From Hormiphora californensis (taxonomy: Eukaryota; Ctenophora; Tentaculata; Cydippida; Pleurobrachiidae), in assembly GCA_020137815.1 (NCBI GenBank), contig CM035352.1, positions 870,175 to 934,174 on the forward strand: a DNA stretch of 64,000 nucleotides, in the 5' to 3' direction. The notes under the pieces are model-generated. The model was not told where the DNA came from. It saw only the letters and a list, made by a program, of their open reading frames with translations, and made no database searches. A program made the position numbers and the translations under genes. Positions 35,236 to 47,197 of this stretch are shown here, in pieces (the stretch's first letter is position 1; each line of letters opens with the position of its first letter).

Positions 35236-35542
35236 CTACTTAGTATTTAGGTCCCATCGTAATAATGGAGGGGTCTTCTTATTACCATGGCCAACTACGA
35301 AGTAGTTAAGGCACCGTTGTTGTTGTAAACTCACGACAAAAATATCTGTTAAACGCTTTAAAAACATGAAGTGATTTGCAGAGATGGAAACATATCCTAC
35401 ACTTTATAAATAAGTCTCGAAAATACGCACACACATACATTGCATGTGTTATATAGATATCGGGTATCACCACAAAGGTCGCGGTATAATATTTAAGTGC
35501 CTAACTACAGAATAAATATTACATATTATATCCTAATCTTAA

Positions 35543-38127
35543 GGGTACACCTGGGGTTTTTCATCATCGAGTGCCCAACCAAATGACTTCACCAGCGTTT
35601 AGGTCATACAAAATGGACCTCAAATATGCAATTTTAGCCCTAAAGTCGAATTCATATTTTTGCTACAGCCTATTTTCAAAGTGGCGTTTTCTCAAATTTT
35701 GTCGGAATTTTTGACCTCAGGACCACTTTTTTTGAGATAGAAACATCAAATTCTTGGAATTTGAAGAGAATATAAAGGCGAATAAGCCCAAAGAAGGATT
35801 TTTGAATCGGAGCTTATTTCTGGCGATGAGAACGGTTTACTTTTTTGCGTCTTTGACACGCTGGCTGAGAATGTTCCCATGCTTCATTAGAGATGAAAAT
35901 CTGGAAATAGTTGCTCAAAACAATTATCTATGTGGTCCAAAAATTTTGGAACTTTCCCGCCAAAGATGTGGTTTACAGGGCTTGTTTTGTGTAACCCGTC
36001 TTTTTGAAAAAGAGGGAAATTCCCTGTATCTTAAAAACGGATGATCGTAGAGACCTGCGACCAAGCTTAATCGATTCAGGAGGTCCGATTTTGGGGGGGG
36101 GGTCTTCTGAGAGACATTTTGCTCCTACTTTAACCGTTTTTGCTGTAATTGCAAAAAACCAATTCTATGAAAAGGGGGAACAACTCAATTGCAGTAGCCT
36201 GCTTCGTGCTTATTTCCCCCTTACTTGCTGATACCTTTTTCGCAATTACAGCAAAAACGGTTGGAGTAGGAGCAAAATGTCTCTCAGAAGACCCCCCCTA
36301 AATCGGACCTCCTGAATCGATTAAGCTTGGTCGCAGGTCTCTACGATCATCCGTTTTTAAGATACAGGGAATTTCCCTCTTTTTCAAAAAGACGGGTTAC
36401 ACAAAATAAGCCCTGTAAACCACATCTTTGGCGGGAAAGTTCCAAAATTTTTGGACCACATAGATAATTGTTTTGAGCAACTATTTACAGATTTTCATCT
36501 CTAATGAAGCATGGGAACATTCTCAGCCAGCGTGTCAAAGACGCAAAAAAGTAAACCGTTCTCATCGCCAGAAATAAGCTCCGTTTCAAAAATCCTTCTT
36601 TGGGCTTATTCACCTTTATATTCTCTTCAAATTCCAAGAATTTGATGTTTCTATCTCAAAAAAAGTGGTCCTGAGGTCAAAAATTCCGACAAAATTTGAG
36701 AAAACGCCACTTTGAAAATAGGCTGTAGCAAAAATATGAATTCGACTTTAGGGCTAAAATTGCATATTTGAGGTCCATTTTGTATGACCTAAACCCTGGT
36801 GAAGTCATTGGTAATGAAATTCCCCCTCTGCGCTAGCTCACGGCCCAGTGGCAGAAAGATGATTGGTGCATCAGTATTCAAGTTTAGCAACATCAAAGTG
36901 CATCTTTCAGTTGTGGCTGAACTTGCAACAAGGCCGAAGGGTACAACTTTTTCAGCCAGTGCAACGGCGGGGGCAATTTTGGGGAATTTTAATTGCAGAT
37001 ATAATAGTCATAAATGTGGTTTAAGAACCATATTTAGCCTGTAGGAAACCGAAAATTTAAGAAAAAACGATTTAAGAAAAAGATGCACTGATGCATCATG
37101 ATGCCCTTAGATACGCCAAAATACTATGTTTAATTTTGGGGTATTTTATTTCAGATATAGTGTTAAACAGTCATAAACATGGTAAATCAATCATATTTAG
37201 CCTGTAGGAAATCCAAAATTTAAGAAAAAACGATTTTTTGAAAATGATGCACTGATACTTTTACATACGGCAAAATACTCGAGTATTTAGCAGTATGCAA
37301 ATGCATCAGTGCATCATTTTGACAAAACTCAAACTTAAGACGATTTTGACCAAAAAGCTACCACTGAACATGCCCCTGGGCTATTTCTAGAGCTTCTACT
37401 GATATTTTCTAAAAAAATTGGTTGATCAACTGCAACCTCGGTGTGCATCATGATGCATCATTTCCTTCATTCTTCACATAAAGTGCATCAGTATAAAATA
37501 CTCAAATACTCATCTTTCTGCCACCGGGGCTCACGGAGGGGTAATAATATCGCTTGTACGGCGGGAAAAAAATTCCTGTGTCCAAACTACAAAACAGAAA
37601 GTTCTAATTTTTTGAACATACCGAGGAAATTGTCTGAGCTACCATTACATACCGGAATTTTTCGATATTTTGGCCATTAACACTGTTTTTGTTTTTGGAA
37701 AACTATGAAGATGCTGGAATTTGGCTACAAAAAGCTTCAGAAATGTGCAAAATGCCATTCCAAAGGTATTAGAGGTGGATTCATTGATAACTAAGCTATA
37801 GTCGAGTCAGAATAAATTCCACAAGATTGGAATTTTATGCCCATATAAGGAGTTATGCGACACACCTCTGTTGTTAAACATGTGGTGGAATCACTACCGG
37901 TCGTTACTTTCTGTAGAATTCAGGTCCTGGTTACTATACAAACTAGTACCATACGTTTTAGATAGGTTTTAGACAAGTTTTCGATAACTTTTCATGAGAA
38001 GGTCCTGTAAATTTTCATTTTTAGGTAGGCGGTATTGTCACCCCTATATGCAATAATAGGGGTGACTTCGTAACCAAGTGAAGTCATTTGGTTGGGCACT
38101 CGATGATGAAAAACGCCAGGTGTACCC
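35543..38127. mobile_element. 2.6-kb TTAA-flanked foldback element, composite
   Basis: TTAA at 35539-35542 and 38128-38131 flanks inverted ends GGGTACACCTGG(G)G. The ends run on through CATCATCGAGTGCCCAACCA on both sides. Within it, arms of about 580 bp at roughly 35580-36160 and 36238-36803 are inverted copies (CTGAATCGATTAAGCTTGGT, GAATTCGACTTTAGGGCTAA). To their right is a second unit, about 36808-38075, whose ends TTGGTAATGAAATTCC and GTTACGAAGTC-like match the remnant at 15504-15553. TTAA target sites suggest piggyBac-superfamily mobilisation. No transposase frame is present. Confidence 0.8.
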
Positions 38128-38199
38128 TTAAGTCCAATTTTTATTTAAGCGACAGCTAGGCCGCCACGAATCAAAATGCAGCGCTTTAAATCTATTTCT

Positions 38200-38315
38200 G
38201 GTTTCTGATAAGATAGAGACTTGTCATTGGTCGCATTGGAAAGATAACATTTTCTCTTTCCAACGCAACCAGGATCAAATCTTTATCTTATCAGGAACCG
38301 GAGATATGATCAATT
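38200..38315. repeat. Foldback repeat, GTTCCTGATAAG family, copy 2
   Basis: Arms TTTCTGATAAGATAGAGACT and its inverse (TTATCTTATCAGGAACCGGA) surround GGAAAG..CTTTCCAACGCAACC. The outer flanks (GCGACAGCTAGGCCGCCACG and CGTGGCGGCCTGTCGCTTAA) are also inverted, so the family core is embedded in a longer element of about 220 bp (38145-38355). Confidence 0.75.
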
Positions 38316-38361
38316 AACTAATTAAGCACGTGGCGGCCTGTCGCTTAAATAAAAATTCGAC

Positions 38362-38916
38362 TTAGGGGGAGTTCTCAGGTATCTAGGGGGAGTTCTCAGG
38401 TATCTAGGGGGAGTTCTCAGGTATCTAGGGGGAGTTCTCAGGTATCTAGGGGAGTTCTCAGGTATCTAGGGGAGTTCTCAGGTATCTAGGGGGAGTTCTC
38501 AGGTATCTAGGGGAGTTCTCAGGTATATAGGGGGAGTTCTCAGGTATCTAGGGGGAGTTCTCAGGTATCTAGGGGGAGTTCTCAGGTATCTGGGGGGAGT
38601 TCTCAGGTATCTAGGGGGAGTTCTCAGGTATCTAGGGGGAGTTCTCAGGTATCTGGGGGAGTTCTCAGGTATCTAGGGGGAGTTCTCAGGTATCTAGGGG
38701 AAGTTCTCAGGTATCTGGGGGAGTTCTCAGGTATCTAGGGGGAGTTCTCAGGTATCTAGGGGGAGTTCTCAGGTATCTAGGGGGAGTTCTCAGGTATCTG
38801 GGGGAGTTCTCAGGTATCTAGGGGGAGTTCTCAGGTATCTAGGGGGAGTTCTCATGGGTATCTAGGGGGAGTTCTCAGGTATCTAGGGGGAGTTCTCAGG
38901 TATCTAGGGGGAGTTC
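38362..38916. repeat. 21-bp minisatellite, about 27 copies
   Basis: The unit AGGGGGAGTTCTCAGGTATCT is tandemly repeated. Copies differ mainly in G-run length (20-21 bp) and one 2-bp insertion (CATGGG) near 38854. Confidence 0.95.
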
Positions 38917-38944
38917 ATGATAATGTACTACATTAACCGTAGTA

Positions 38945-39060
38945 TTATGCACTATGCTGCAGGGATCACACACACACACACACACATCGCCCACACACAT
39001 GATATTGATCAAGCCTGAACAACAGGTTATTGAATCAATCTAGGGTTGCAGCTATTATCT
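38945..39060. repeat. Diverged relative of the hypermutated hairpin unit
   Basis: ATTATGCACTATGCTGCAG, a CA-repeat, CCCACACACATGAT and AAGCCTGAACAACAGGTTAT match in order the unmutated copy at 46172-46275. It is AT-rich and shows no T depletion. The rest of 39061-39725 has no gene I can support. Confidence 0.55.
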
Positions 39061-39725
39061 TTTACTGGGGAATTATTAGACCCTTTCTGAAAACAAGCAC
39101 TACTTAGATACGAATATGTTTCCATTCACCACTATAATTGGTGACTCTCTCTCTCCATATTATCAGCACACATAGTTGATAAGAATACAGCTCAATAAGC
39201 ACTTGTATCTTGGGAAAACACAGGAACCAATCAGAGCTCGTTATTTAGGTCACGTGACCGGTTATCAGCCAATCAGGGACCAGTATTTCCTGATAAGCAC
39301 TTGTATCTTGGGAAAACACAATTGTTACTGTGTATAAGGGAGATGCTTCCTTCACAGTTTTGTATTATCCTGTCTATTTCTGACTTCTCTTTACTTCATA
39401 TCATTCCAGATCTAAAAAATACTACGATCAATTTTAACAAAATATTCCTACTACATTCTATTTCTATTCTACACCAACAGGCAACCGTTTAATTTGCGGA
39501 GTATGCCATATCAGATAGACTAATGTAGCTTCTTACGCAAGTTATATTATACTAGCGCACCCATTGGGTGCACCTCAAGTAAGGGCTTTTTGATAACCCA
39601 CTGTAGACTTAGAGTGTAGACTTAGAGTGTAGCACTAGAGTCCGCCTAGAGTAAGAACATGACTTTAAAATTAAACAAATAAACCCGTGCTGCATGGTTC
39701 ACCAGGAGTGTCCCAGCTATCCAGA

Positions 39726-39810
39726 GAAACTGATGTCAGGTTTCAATTTTGTAACTGGAGCGTAAGGCCCTTACGCTCCAGTTACAAAATTGAAACCTGA
39801 CATCAGTTTC
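39726..39810. repeat. 85-bp near-perfect palindrome
   Basis: GAAACTGATGTCAGGTTTCA...GTAACTGGAGCGTAAGG is followed at once by its exact inverse. It is the compact form of the family also seen at 12632-12675 (one arm) and 24176-24392 (diverged arms). Its arms show no A-to-G/T-to-C bias. Confidence 0.9.
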
Positions 39811-39884
39811 CCTTACTAAGGGATATAAGATGCAACTCTGTTAGGAATGCTCAATCATATTTGTACCGACTAGCTATATTATTA

Positions 39885-40147
39885 CAGTGGTCATCCGACA
39901 TAATTGTCACAGCTCGACGAGAAATCCGACGTAGAATGCGCCGCGCATTCGTAGTGAGAGAGACGTAAAGACTAACGAGAGAGAAGAATTGAAGCACGAC
40001 AGCATTTGCTTAGTGCGGTGCATCTCTCTGATCTGGTCGAATTTCAACAGGCGTTCATAACTGAACGCCTGCTAATTTGAAGAACAAACCAAACTTTTCT
40101 CGTCGAAGTTCACGTCGAGATGTGGGAATTATGTCGGATGACCACTG
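39885..40147. mobile_element. TA-flanked MITE, CAGTGGTCATCCGACATAAT ends
   Basis: Inverted ends of about 24 bp flanked by TA (39883-39884, 40148-40149). The interior carries shorter inverted pieces (CGACGAGAAATCCGAC..TTCTCGTCGAAG). Fits a pogo/Tc1-mariner-type MITE. Confidence 0.8.
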
Positions 40148-40184
40148 TAAGTCACTCTAAAATCGATATCGTACAACACATTAA

Positions 40185-40531
40185 AGGTTGACAAGATACC
40201 TAAAACTTTTCGGCTATCGTGTTTTTTCGATTTATCATTAATTTTCAGCATAGAAATATGTGCAAAATAGGGGGTCTACTGAGGTTCCTGATGAGATACA
40301 GAAACCGTTTTGGTAGCGTTGGAAAGGTCTTATTAAGACCAATCCAACGCAACCAAGATCAAGTTGTTATCTTTTGAGGAACCGGAAACGTGAATTTCGA
40401 TTTGCGAGACGCAGTGAGTGTACCCAGTAAACCCAGTGCTGACAATATCGGTAGACCCCCTATTTCGTTTTTTTTCTATTTCTAATCGAAATAAGACGAT
40501 ATACGAAAAGTTTTAGGTATCTTGTCAACCT
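40185..40531. mobile_element. TTAA-flanked MITE, AGGTTGACAAGATACC ends, with an inserted hairpin
   Basis: TTAA at 40181-40184 and 40532-40535 flanks ends AGGTTGACAAGATACCTAAA and the inverse. The same ends are found in SLC36 intron 1. Inside, 40277-40395 is copy 3 of the GTTCCTGATAAG hairpin family, with TTGGTAGCGTTGGAAAG and its inverse. Confidence 0.85.
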
Positions 40532-40575
40532 TTAAGATCTATTTGAACGCCTATAGTTTGCTCAAAATCGAGATA

Positions 40576-40732
40576 CAGTCAGACCCCGATTTACCGGGAT
40601 GCTCGGGGGAAAGGGTTTTGCCCGGTAAATCTGGGTGCCCTGTAAATAGGGGTAAAATACCTTTAATTTCCTATATCGGTGGAAACGTATCCTCTCGGTA
40701 AATAGAGGTTCCGGTAAATCGGGGTCCAACTG
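40576..40732. mobile_element. TA-flanked MITE, CAGTCGGACCCCGATTTA family, copy 3
   Basis: Begins CAGTCAGACCCCGATTTACC, ends with GGGGTCCAACTG, flanked by TA at 40574-40575 and 40733-40734. Confidence 0.8.
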
Positions 40733-41202
40733 TAATAGACTCGAAAATTCTTGAAACTAGCCACATAAAACTATGTGTTACATATATATAACGAAAAATC
40801 CGGCCTCCTTTCCCTCGTACTTTTAACTTTAAGAGGGAAAAAGGGGAACCCAAGCTATGAAGATCTTGAGCTTAAACATAATATTATATAGTTTAGTCTG
40901 GTGCAAACGTGATCTAAACGTGGGAAGGTCCCCTCGTGTATATACATAATATCGAGTTGAAACCGAAACCTTCAAATTAGTAGATCCCGATTAGATAATA
41001 GATATACAGCATAGATCCGGTTTTAGCTGTAGGAACTAAAACAGCTATAATATAGAAGACAGCTATTAGCACCCTACTTTTAGACACGATCTCAGCAGAG
41101 TGCAGACTAAATAATGGTAAAAAGCATGTAAAATCAAGCGAGTATTATCCCGCTCGGGACGAGTGATTGGTCGAAAACCAACATCGTATTATGACGCGAT
41201 TA

Positions 41203-41435
41203 GGGCGCGATCACACCGATATCTTCGAAAGAATTCTTTCGAAGCACCAAACCCAATCACACTAAATTGTTTCGTTTGGTTCTTGCGTGCGTATGTCTAT
41301 TGCTAGTTTTTGACTCTGACGACAGTGAAAAGCATGCAATAGACATACGCACGCAAGAACCAAACGAAACAATTTAGTGTGATTGGGTTTGGTGCTTCGA
41401 AAGAATTCTTTCGAAGATATCGGTGTGATCGCGCC
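41203..41435. repeat. Palindromic element with about 105-bp arms
   Basis: GGCGCGATCACACCGATATC...GCGTGCGTATGTCTATTGC pairs with an almost exact inverse at the right, around a 30-bp loop. The arms are essentially identical and keep both A and T. No clean target duplication. Confidence 0.9.
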
Positions 41436-41734
41436 TAAACTACGACATTCGGAAAATAATGAAAAATGGATATCGCTTTTTAGCCTGTTTCGATGTCGAA
41501 AACTTAGGACAACGGCTTTAAAAACTCTTGGCTCTTTTTTTAAATATTTTCCGAATGTTTAAAAGATTATGAAATTGCCTTCTCCGGGTTAAGCTGAAAC
41601 CCAGACAACACAACTAACAGACTCAGCTTCACAACCTGTACCGCTCTCCACCGGACGGAGAAGAGTGGTCACCACTGGTCACACCACAGGATTGTATAAA
41701 ATATATATTGAAGTTCAGTGTCTTCTGTGTTGTT

Positions 41735-43000
41735 TCATGTTTGTTCCACTGGAGCCAGAGACTCACACTTCACTATTCTTGGTAGAACTGAAACAAAGGT
41801 TAATTTAGAATTTAATAAAATGACATGGTATGTGATGCTTTGGTCTGGCGTGTAATTGTACACAAAACTTTGTTAGGCTTACACTTACATTTTTTAATGC
41901 TGCTACTAGCTGATGTCAAGAAGGTTATTCCTGGACACGTTCCGTTGTCTTCCAGCGGATGTTCTTTTGCCTCATCCACGTATGCAAACGGCCAGAGAAA
42001 TACAATTAGAAAGGCTCCACTGGCTTCAATAACGGCCTGGTTGACGTAGGGGAGTATCCGGAAGAAAACAAGGAGCCACCGAGGGGGTCTATCCAAATCA
42101 CATTTACACAGATAACGTAGTGTCAGTTCGAAGTACCCCCGGGTTGCAATCTCCTCCTGAAGACTGCCCAATCGCAGCAAATCGAATGGATGGAGGTGCT
42201 CAAATAGGTCTGAGGAGTAGGCTGGGTAGCCGAGTAGGGAGTCAAGGTACGGATGTCGTTTAATGACCATGAAGTCAGATGTCATGAGTAGTTCATGATA
42301 CGGACCCAGCTCTACTGGAAACAGATTGCTGTCAATAAACTCTATATATCCCAGATACATTTTGTCGCCTGAAAATAAAAGAGTGTAAATTTCAAACTTG
42401 AATGCACATTCAAATGTGCATTAAAAGATTGGGACGTACTGATCATTGACCCTTGGTAAAACACGTACCTTCGCTATTATTCATAATCTTTCCCTTCCAA
42501 ACTACGTTGACGGTTTTTCTTGAGGCGAAGGAGACTATCTCAACATGCCCGCAGAAAGAGTTTTTATTGTTGTTAAAAATCATGTTGTGGATTTGTTTGA
42601 AGCTGCAGAACACGTTCTTCATGTTTTCTCCAATAACCGGTGCCTGAAGCCCCATTTTATCGACGAAATCCACCGACGCATATATTATTTTCCCATCCTC
42701 TTTGAAGCCAATACCAATGCTGTTCGAACAGTTTAGCACACAATCAAGCTCAGTAGATGCCTTTTTCTTTGTTACTGGTAAAGTTTCCTTGAAACTGGGT
42801 AAATTGTCAGTGTATAACTGTCCTTTAATGTGATATTTTGAAAGTTCAAAGATGGCCGTGATCATAGACAAACACTGATTGGTGTTAAGCCTTGCTTGAG
42901 GGTAGATAAAGTCATTGATATTCTCAATTATCTCCCTGAAGGAATCCCTGTTCCTTTTCGACCGTTTTCTCTCGCTCTCTCGCCGGGAATCATCAGCCAT
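41735..43000 (-). CDS. Divergent bHLH-PAS transcription factor, AhR-like
   Basis: Three exons on the minus strand: 43000-42469, 42368-41889, 41787-41735, phase-1 junctions, 354 residues; the last exon is inferred from a good acceptor (tttgtttcAG) and the kept frame. Residues 1-60 form a bHLH: RSKRNRDSFREI resembles the AhR basic region SKRHRD, followed by an atypical second helix. Residues about 98-180 are PAS-A-like (GIGFKEDGKIIYAS). Residues about 190-295 are PAS-B-like: LDSLLGYPAYSSDLFEHLHPF aligned by eye with the GYxxxEL..FIHPxD pattern, then PRWLLVFFRI and FLIVF. It stops soon after PAS-B, so it lacks the long transactivation tail of AhR or CLOCK. An alternative in-frame ATG exists at 43039. 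NPAS4 or CLOCK affinity cannot be excluded. Confidence 0.75.
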
Positions 43001-43119
43001 AACAGCTGTACGTTTCTGTCGTTTCTGGGTGTTACACATACCCTAATGCAAGCTTTGCAGTCAGGTCATTTCTTCTTCCTAGGAGGGAAGTTGAAGTGTA
43101 AAGTTAAAAGGTCTCATAG

Positions 43120-44250
43120 AGGACCCCCCAAAATCGGACCTTTTGAATCGTTAAGCATGATCGCAGGTCTACGGTGGCAGATTCCGGCCAAGAGTTTTTT
43201 CAATCAAGTGAAATATTTTTGTTTGAAGTTTTATAAAAACTTTATTTTAAAATAAAAATATACATGTCGTTAAAATTATTGGCCGGAATCTGCCAACCAC
43301 GTGGCAGATACCGGCCAACAAACTGAAACTTACTTATATTTCAAAGCGAAAACCGCTGAACCCGACTAATTTTGATACGCTGAATCACGTAAGCAACTTT
43401 TCCAATCCCTCAGAGGTCGGGATAGTGTCCTAATTGAGCATATTAGGGTCTAATTGACTCCACTTACAACTTTTCACATGGAAACGATAGAAGCTTATGT
43501 GAAAGCACTTTTCCGACTAATTTTGATACGCTGAATCACGTAAGCTATTTTTCAAAGCCCGCCGAGGTCGGGAAAGTGCCCTAATTGAGCAATTAAGGCC
43601 ATTTAGACCCAATTATACTCAATTAGGACAAATTACCGACCTCGGAGGGCTAGGAAAAGTTGCTTACGTGATTCAGCGTATCAAAATTAGTCGGAAAAGT
43701 GCCTTCACATAAGCGTCTATCGTTTTTAGGTGAACAGTTGTAAGTTGGGTCAATTAGACCCTATTATGCTCAATTAGGACATTTTACCGACCTCTGAGGG
43801 ATTAGAAAAGTTGCTTACGTGATTCAGCGTACCAAAATTAGTCGGGTTCAGCGGTTTTCGCCTTGAAATATAAGTAAGTTTCAGTTTGTTGGCCGGAATC
43901 TGCCACGTGGTTGGCAGATTCTGGCCAAGGTCTTTTTAGAATCTTGGCCGAGATCTGCCGCCCACGTGGCAGATTCCGGCCAATAATTTTAACGGCATGT
44001 TTATTTTTATTTTGAAATAAATTTTTATAAAATTTCAAACAAAAATATGTTCAAGTTCAAGTTCAAATAAATTACACACAATAGTTAATACAACATACAG
44101 TGCAGAAATTCCCATCTCGTGGGTCCTCCTTTGTCAACTAGTCTATTTACAAGTCCCTACTCAGACATAAACAGCGTCAGCAGCAAACAAATATTTCACA
44201 TGATTGAAAAAAAAACTCTTGGCCGGAATCTGCCACCGTACAGGTCTCCA
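43120..44250. mobile_element. Nested foldback elements with TTGGCCGGAATCTGCCAC ends
   Basis: The outer arms (about 43177-43262 and 44035-44240) share GGTGGCAGATTCCGGCCAAG and inverse. An inner pair (about 43275-43480 and 43700-44000) repeats TTGGCCGGAATCTGCCA with AAACTTACTTATATTTCAA. Inside these are four copies, two in each orientation, of a 26-bp motif (GATACGCTGAATCACGTAAG), also present twice near 59870 and 60010. No transposase frame. Confidence 0.8.
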
Positions 44251-44329
44251 CGATCAGCAGTTTTTGAGATACAGGAAATTTCTCTATTATTTTAAAAAAA
44301 CGGGGTTGTTAAAAAAACAAGCTCTGGAA

Positions 44330-44415
44330 CTGTTAGGAAAGCCCGACCACTAACAAAAGCACTAACAAAAGCACTAACCAAAGCACTAACCAAAGCACTA
44401 ACCAAAGCACTAACA
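44330..44415. repeat. 13-bp tandem repeat
   Basis: Five to six copies of AAGCACTAACCAA (first ones with ACAA). Confidence 0.85.
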
Positions 44416-44749
44416 AATTATAATGATGGGGTGGATATAATGTGACACTATTCTTGGAAGGTGGATATGGAAGGAAAAAGAGGTCAGCCTTCCCCGAATC
44501 GTATCGTCTCACACCGCTAATAAGGTTCCCCGAATTACATGTTTTATATCCCGTATTGTCTCACAAGTCACAGTGCTAATAAGGCGTCCCAGATTCGTAC
44601 CAACTACAAGTACATACAATAATACAGTGACAATAAAACAGTTAAAATTAAAAATAAATAAATAAAACAGTTTCCCGGTACCTAAGTCTCGCAAGCCTGA
44701 TTCACAAAAAAATCACTATGTACACTCATTACTCAATTTTTGTCCCTGC

Positions 44750-45000
44750 ATATAATGGGGGGGGGGGGGGTCACACGTAATAATAATAATAATAATAATA
44801 TCGAATATTTATATCCCGCTATCATGCGTTAAATATGCTAGTTCACTACTCGTTTAAACTAGAACTTAAAGATATACTTAAAGAACACCGAGATTATCGT
44901 TAAAACTAACACCGCGTCTATAGCGGCCTTCTCATAGCCAGAGGAATGCCATTCAAGCTAATTTTGATCAAGAAATAATAATAAAGAGAGAAGAAAAAAG
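44750..45000 (-). mobile_element. LINE or SINE 3' end with (TTA)n tail
   Basis: On the minus strand the sequence ends AGCGGGATATAAATATTCGA followed by (TTA)n. The window's right end, 63960-64000, carries a similar AGCGGGATATAAATT. This is the usual shape of 3' ends of CR1/L2-like LINEs and SINEs that share their tails. A G-run lies at 44757-44770. Confidence 0.55.
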
Positions 45001-45120
45001 TATAAAAAATACGTTATGGTATAAAAAAGAAGAAAAGATAGATGATTATGATTTGAATATTGTTAATTAGTAAGAATTAGGGTGGAGTTATGTTTGAAAT
45101 AGTGTGAGGGAAGTGAAATA

Positions 45121-45899
45121 GGGTAAACCGGGGCAATTCGAATAACTGGGGCAATTCGAACATAGTACTGCCCGTCTCTCACCTAGTTAAGCTATCATAA
45201 TGACGTCATCCTATCTCCAGAAGAAAACTGCTCGTTCGAGCCTGCCCGTTACCACTAAATAGGCTCTAGATCCGGTTTAAGTTGGTCAATTTCTGATTTG
45301 AAAAAACCAGCTGAAAGCTAATAATATCAGCTTTCAGATGGTATAAAAATTATTTAAATATTCGCATGTTTTCATTCCAAATTCTGGTAAATTAAGATTA
45401 CCGGGGCAATTCGAACAACCGGGGCAATTCGAACATGGGCAATTTGGTTAACACACCGGGGCAATTTGGTTAACTCCCGGGCCAATGATGTGCAGTTCTT
45501 TGCACCACGTGATCACGCGTGATACCGGGGCAATTCGAGCAAGAACGACCAGCGTTTAGATTGCGTGTAGATTACATTGTTCGAATTGCCCCCACCTCTA
45601 ACAACACCAGGCGGGAATCTTCTTCTGGTGTTGTGAGGACGTTCACGTGACTCCCACGTGACGAAATAAAGCACTCCTATTGGTGATGCTCGAATTGCCC
45701 CGGTACCAATTTTTCCGACCAAAATTTTTCAATTAGTTATTTAGTTAAGTAAATGATGGTCCCTATAGTTGAAATTTATCTTATTTGAAAGATAAAATAA
45801 TGAACTTTAATCCTATATAATTTTTTTCATTGTATCTTTTTTTAAATGGGAGTGAGAACCGATTAAGTAAAAAGTTAACCATTTTGCCCCGGTTTACCC
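45121..45899. mobile_element. TA-flanked element, GGGTAAACCGGGGCAATT ends
   Basis: Inverted ends GGGTAAACCGGGGCAA with TA at 45119-45120 and 45900-45901. GGGGCAATTCGAA occurs seven or so times inside, in both orientations, as sub-terminal repeats. No transposase frame, so non-autonomous. Confidence 0.85.
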
Positions 45900-46153
45900 T
45901 AAGTTGAAAAAGTTCATCGAAGTGGATGATGTGGAAAGGCAGTGACTAGGGTTGGACAAAATTGATACAAAAAAAAAGAAAAGAAAGAAAAGTGAGTGAT
46001 AACAGCTGGGTAGCTTGAGTCAGATTGAATAATACAGATTACTTTTGATTAAAAATAATAAGTTAATTGGGTGATTAAAATAATAAATTAGTGGATTAAG
46101 AATATTTTTATCATAAAAATAAATTATAATAAGTTGTAGCAAAAGTGATGTGC

Positions 46154-47197
46154 AAGGATAATGTTTTAATTATGCACTGAACTGCTGTAGACATCACCCA
46201 CTCACTTCATACACACACAAACACCCACACACATGACCAAGCCTGTACGACAGGTTATTGATCACCGGCTGTATTACAGCACGAGAGAGCCGTCACTAGT
46301 ATCGTGCAGAGATCCGAAGATCATGATAACAATTAATATGACGTGATCAACTGCTACAGCCCAACTGCCCACCCCGAGAACCCCGACACAAAGACACTAC
46401 CCGCCGCACCGATACACGAGGCAACCCCAACCCCCCAGTCCCATCCCCCCGCTCAACACGGGAGTCACCAAGGGAATCCACCGGGCCCGATCAATCCAGG
46501 CACACACCCACAGCACTACCCGAACCGGCACATCCCCATATCAGGAATCCCGGACAGCAACAATCCCCGCGCCTCACCGCTATCCGAACAGACCAGGCGC
46601 ACAGACAGGGCCCTCACTACCAGCAGCGCCCACGCCCCAAGGACAATGCCTCAACTATGCACCGAACCGCTGCAGACACCACCCACCCACCCCACACACA
46701 CACAAACACCCACACACACGACCAAGCCCGCACGACAGGCCACCGATCACCGGCCGTATTACAACCGGTGTAATACAGCCGGTGATCAATAACCCGCCGC
46801 ACAGGCCCGGCCACGCGCGCGGGCGCCCGCGCGCGCACGAAGCGAGCGGGCGACGCCCACAGCAGTCCAGTGCACAATCAAAACACCATCCCCGAAACGC
46901 GAGCACCGCCGACAACAAGAGCCCCGCCCACACGCCCAATCCGCTCAGACAGCAACAAAACACAAGGACTGCCGCCACCCGAGACCCCCGACACAAAGAC
47001 ACGCCAACCCGAACAGCACTGCGGGCACGCGCCCAGACCAACCGAACCCAGCGGACCCCCCCGGCAACCCCCATGCCAAACAAGGAGACGAAACCGGGGG
47101 GCCGGAGCCACCCCACACACCAGCACGGCAAACAATACCCCCGCATCAGAATCCCCAGAACGAACAGCCGGGCTACAGCAGCCGACCACGTCATATT
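46154..47197 (-). mobile_element. Inserted hairpin with T-to-C (A-to-G on minus) hypermutated arms
   Basis: A 13-bp direct repeat AAAAGTGATGTGC (46141-46153 and 47198-47210) flanks this block. It begins with an AT-rich unpaired part (46154-46333), followed by an inverted repeat with arms about 46334-46766 and 46767-47198, equal in length. In the arms the plus strand is nearly devoid of T, while the neighbourhood is AT-rich. Left arm versus the unpaired copy at 46154-46277: about 21 T-to-C changes and no other type. Inverse of the right arm versus the same copy: about 30 A-to-G changes. The remaining T residues are mostly followed by C. T depletion removes stop codons, which explains long overlapping open frames on both strands here; none is a gene. 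Confidence 0.9.

Noticed and set aside
35754-36231. Possible small genes in the 35.5-36.8 kb region
   Set aside because: They lie in the inverted arms of a foldback element and show no protein similarity that I recognise.
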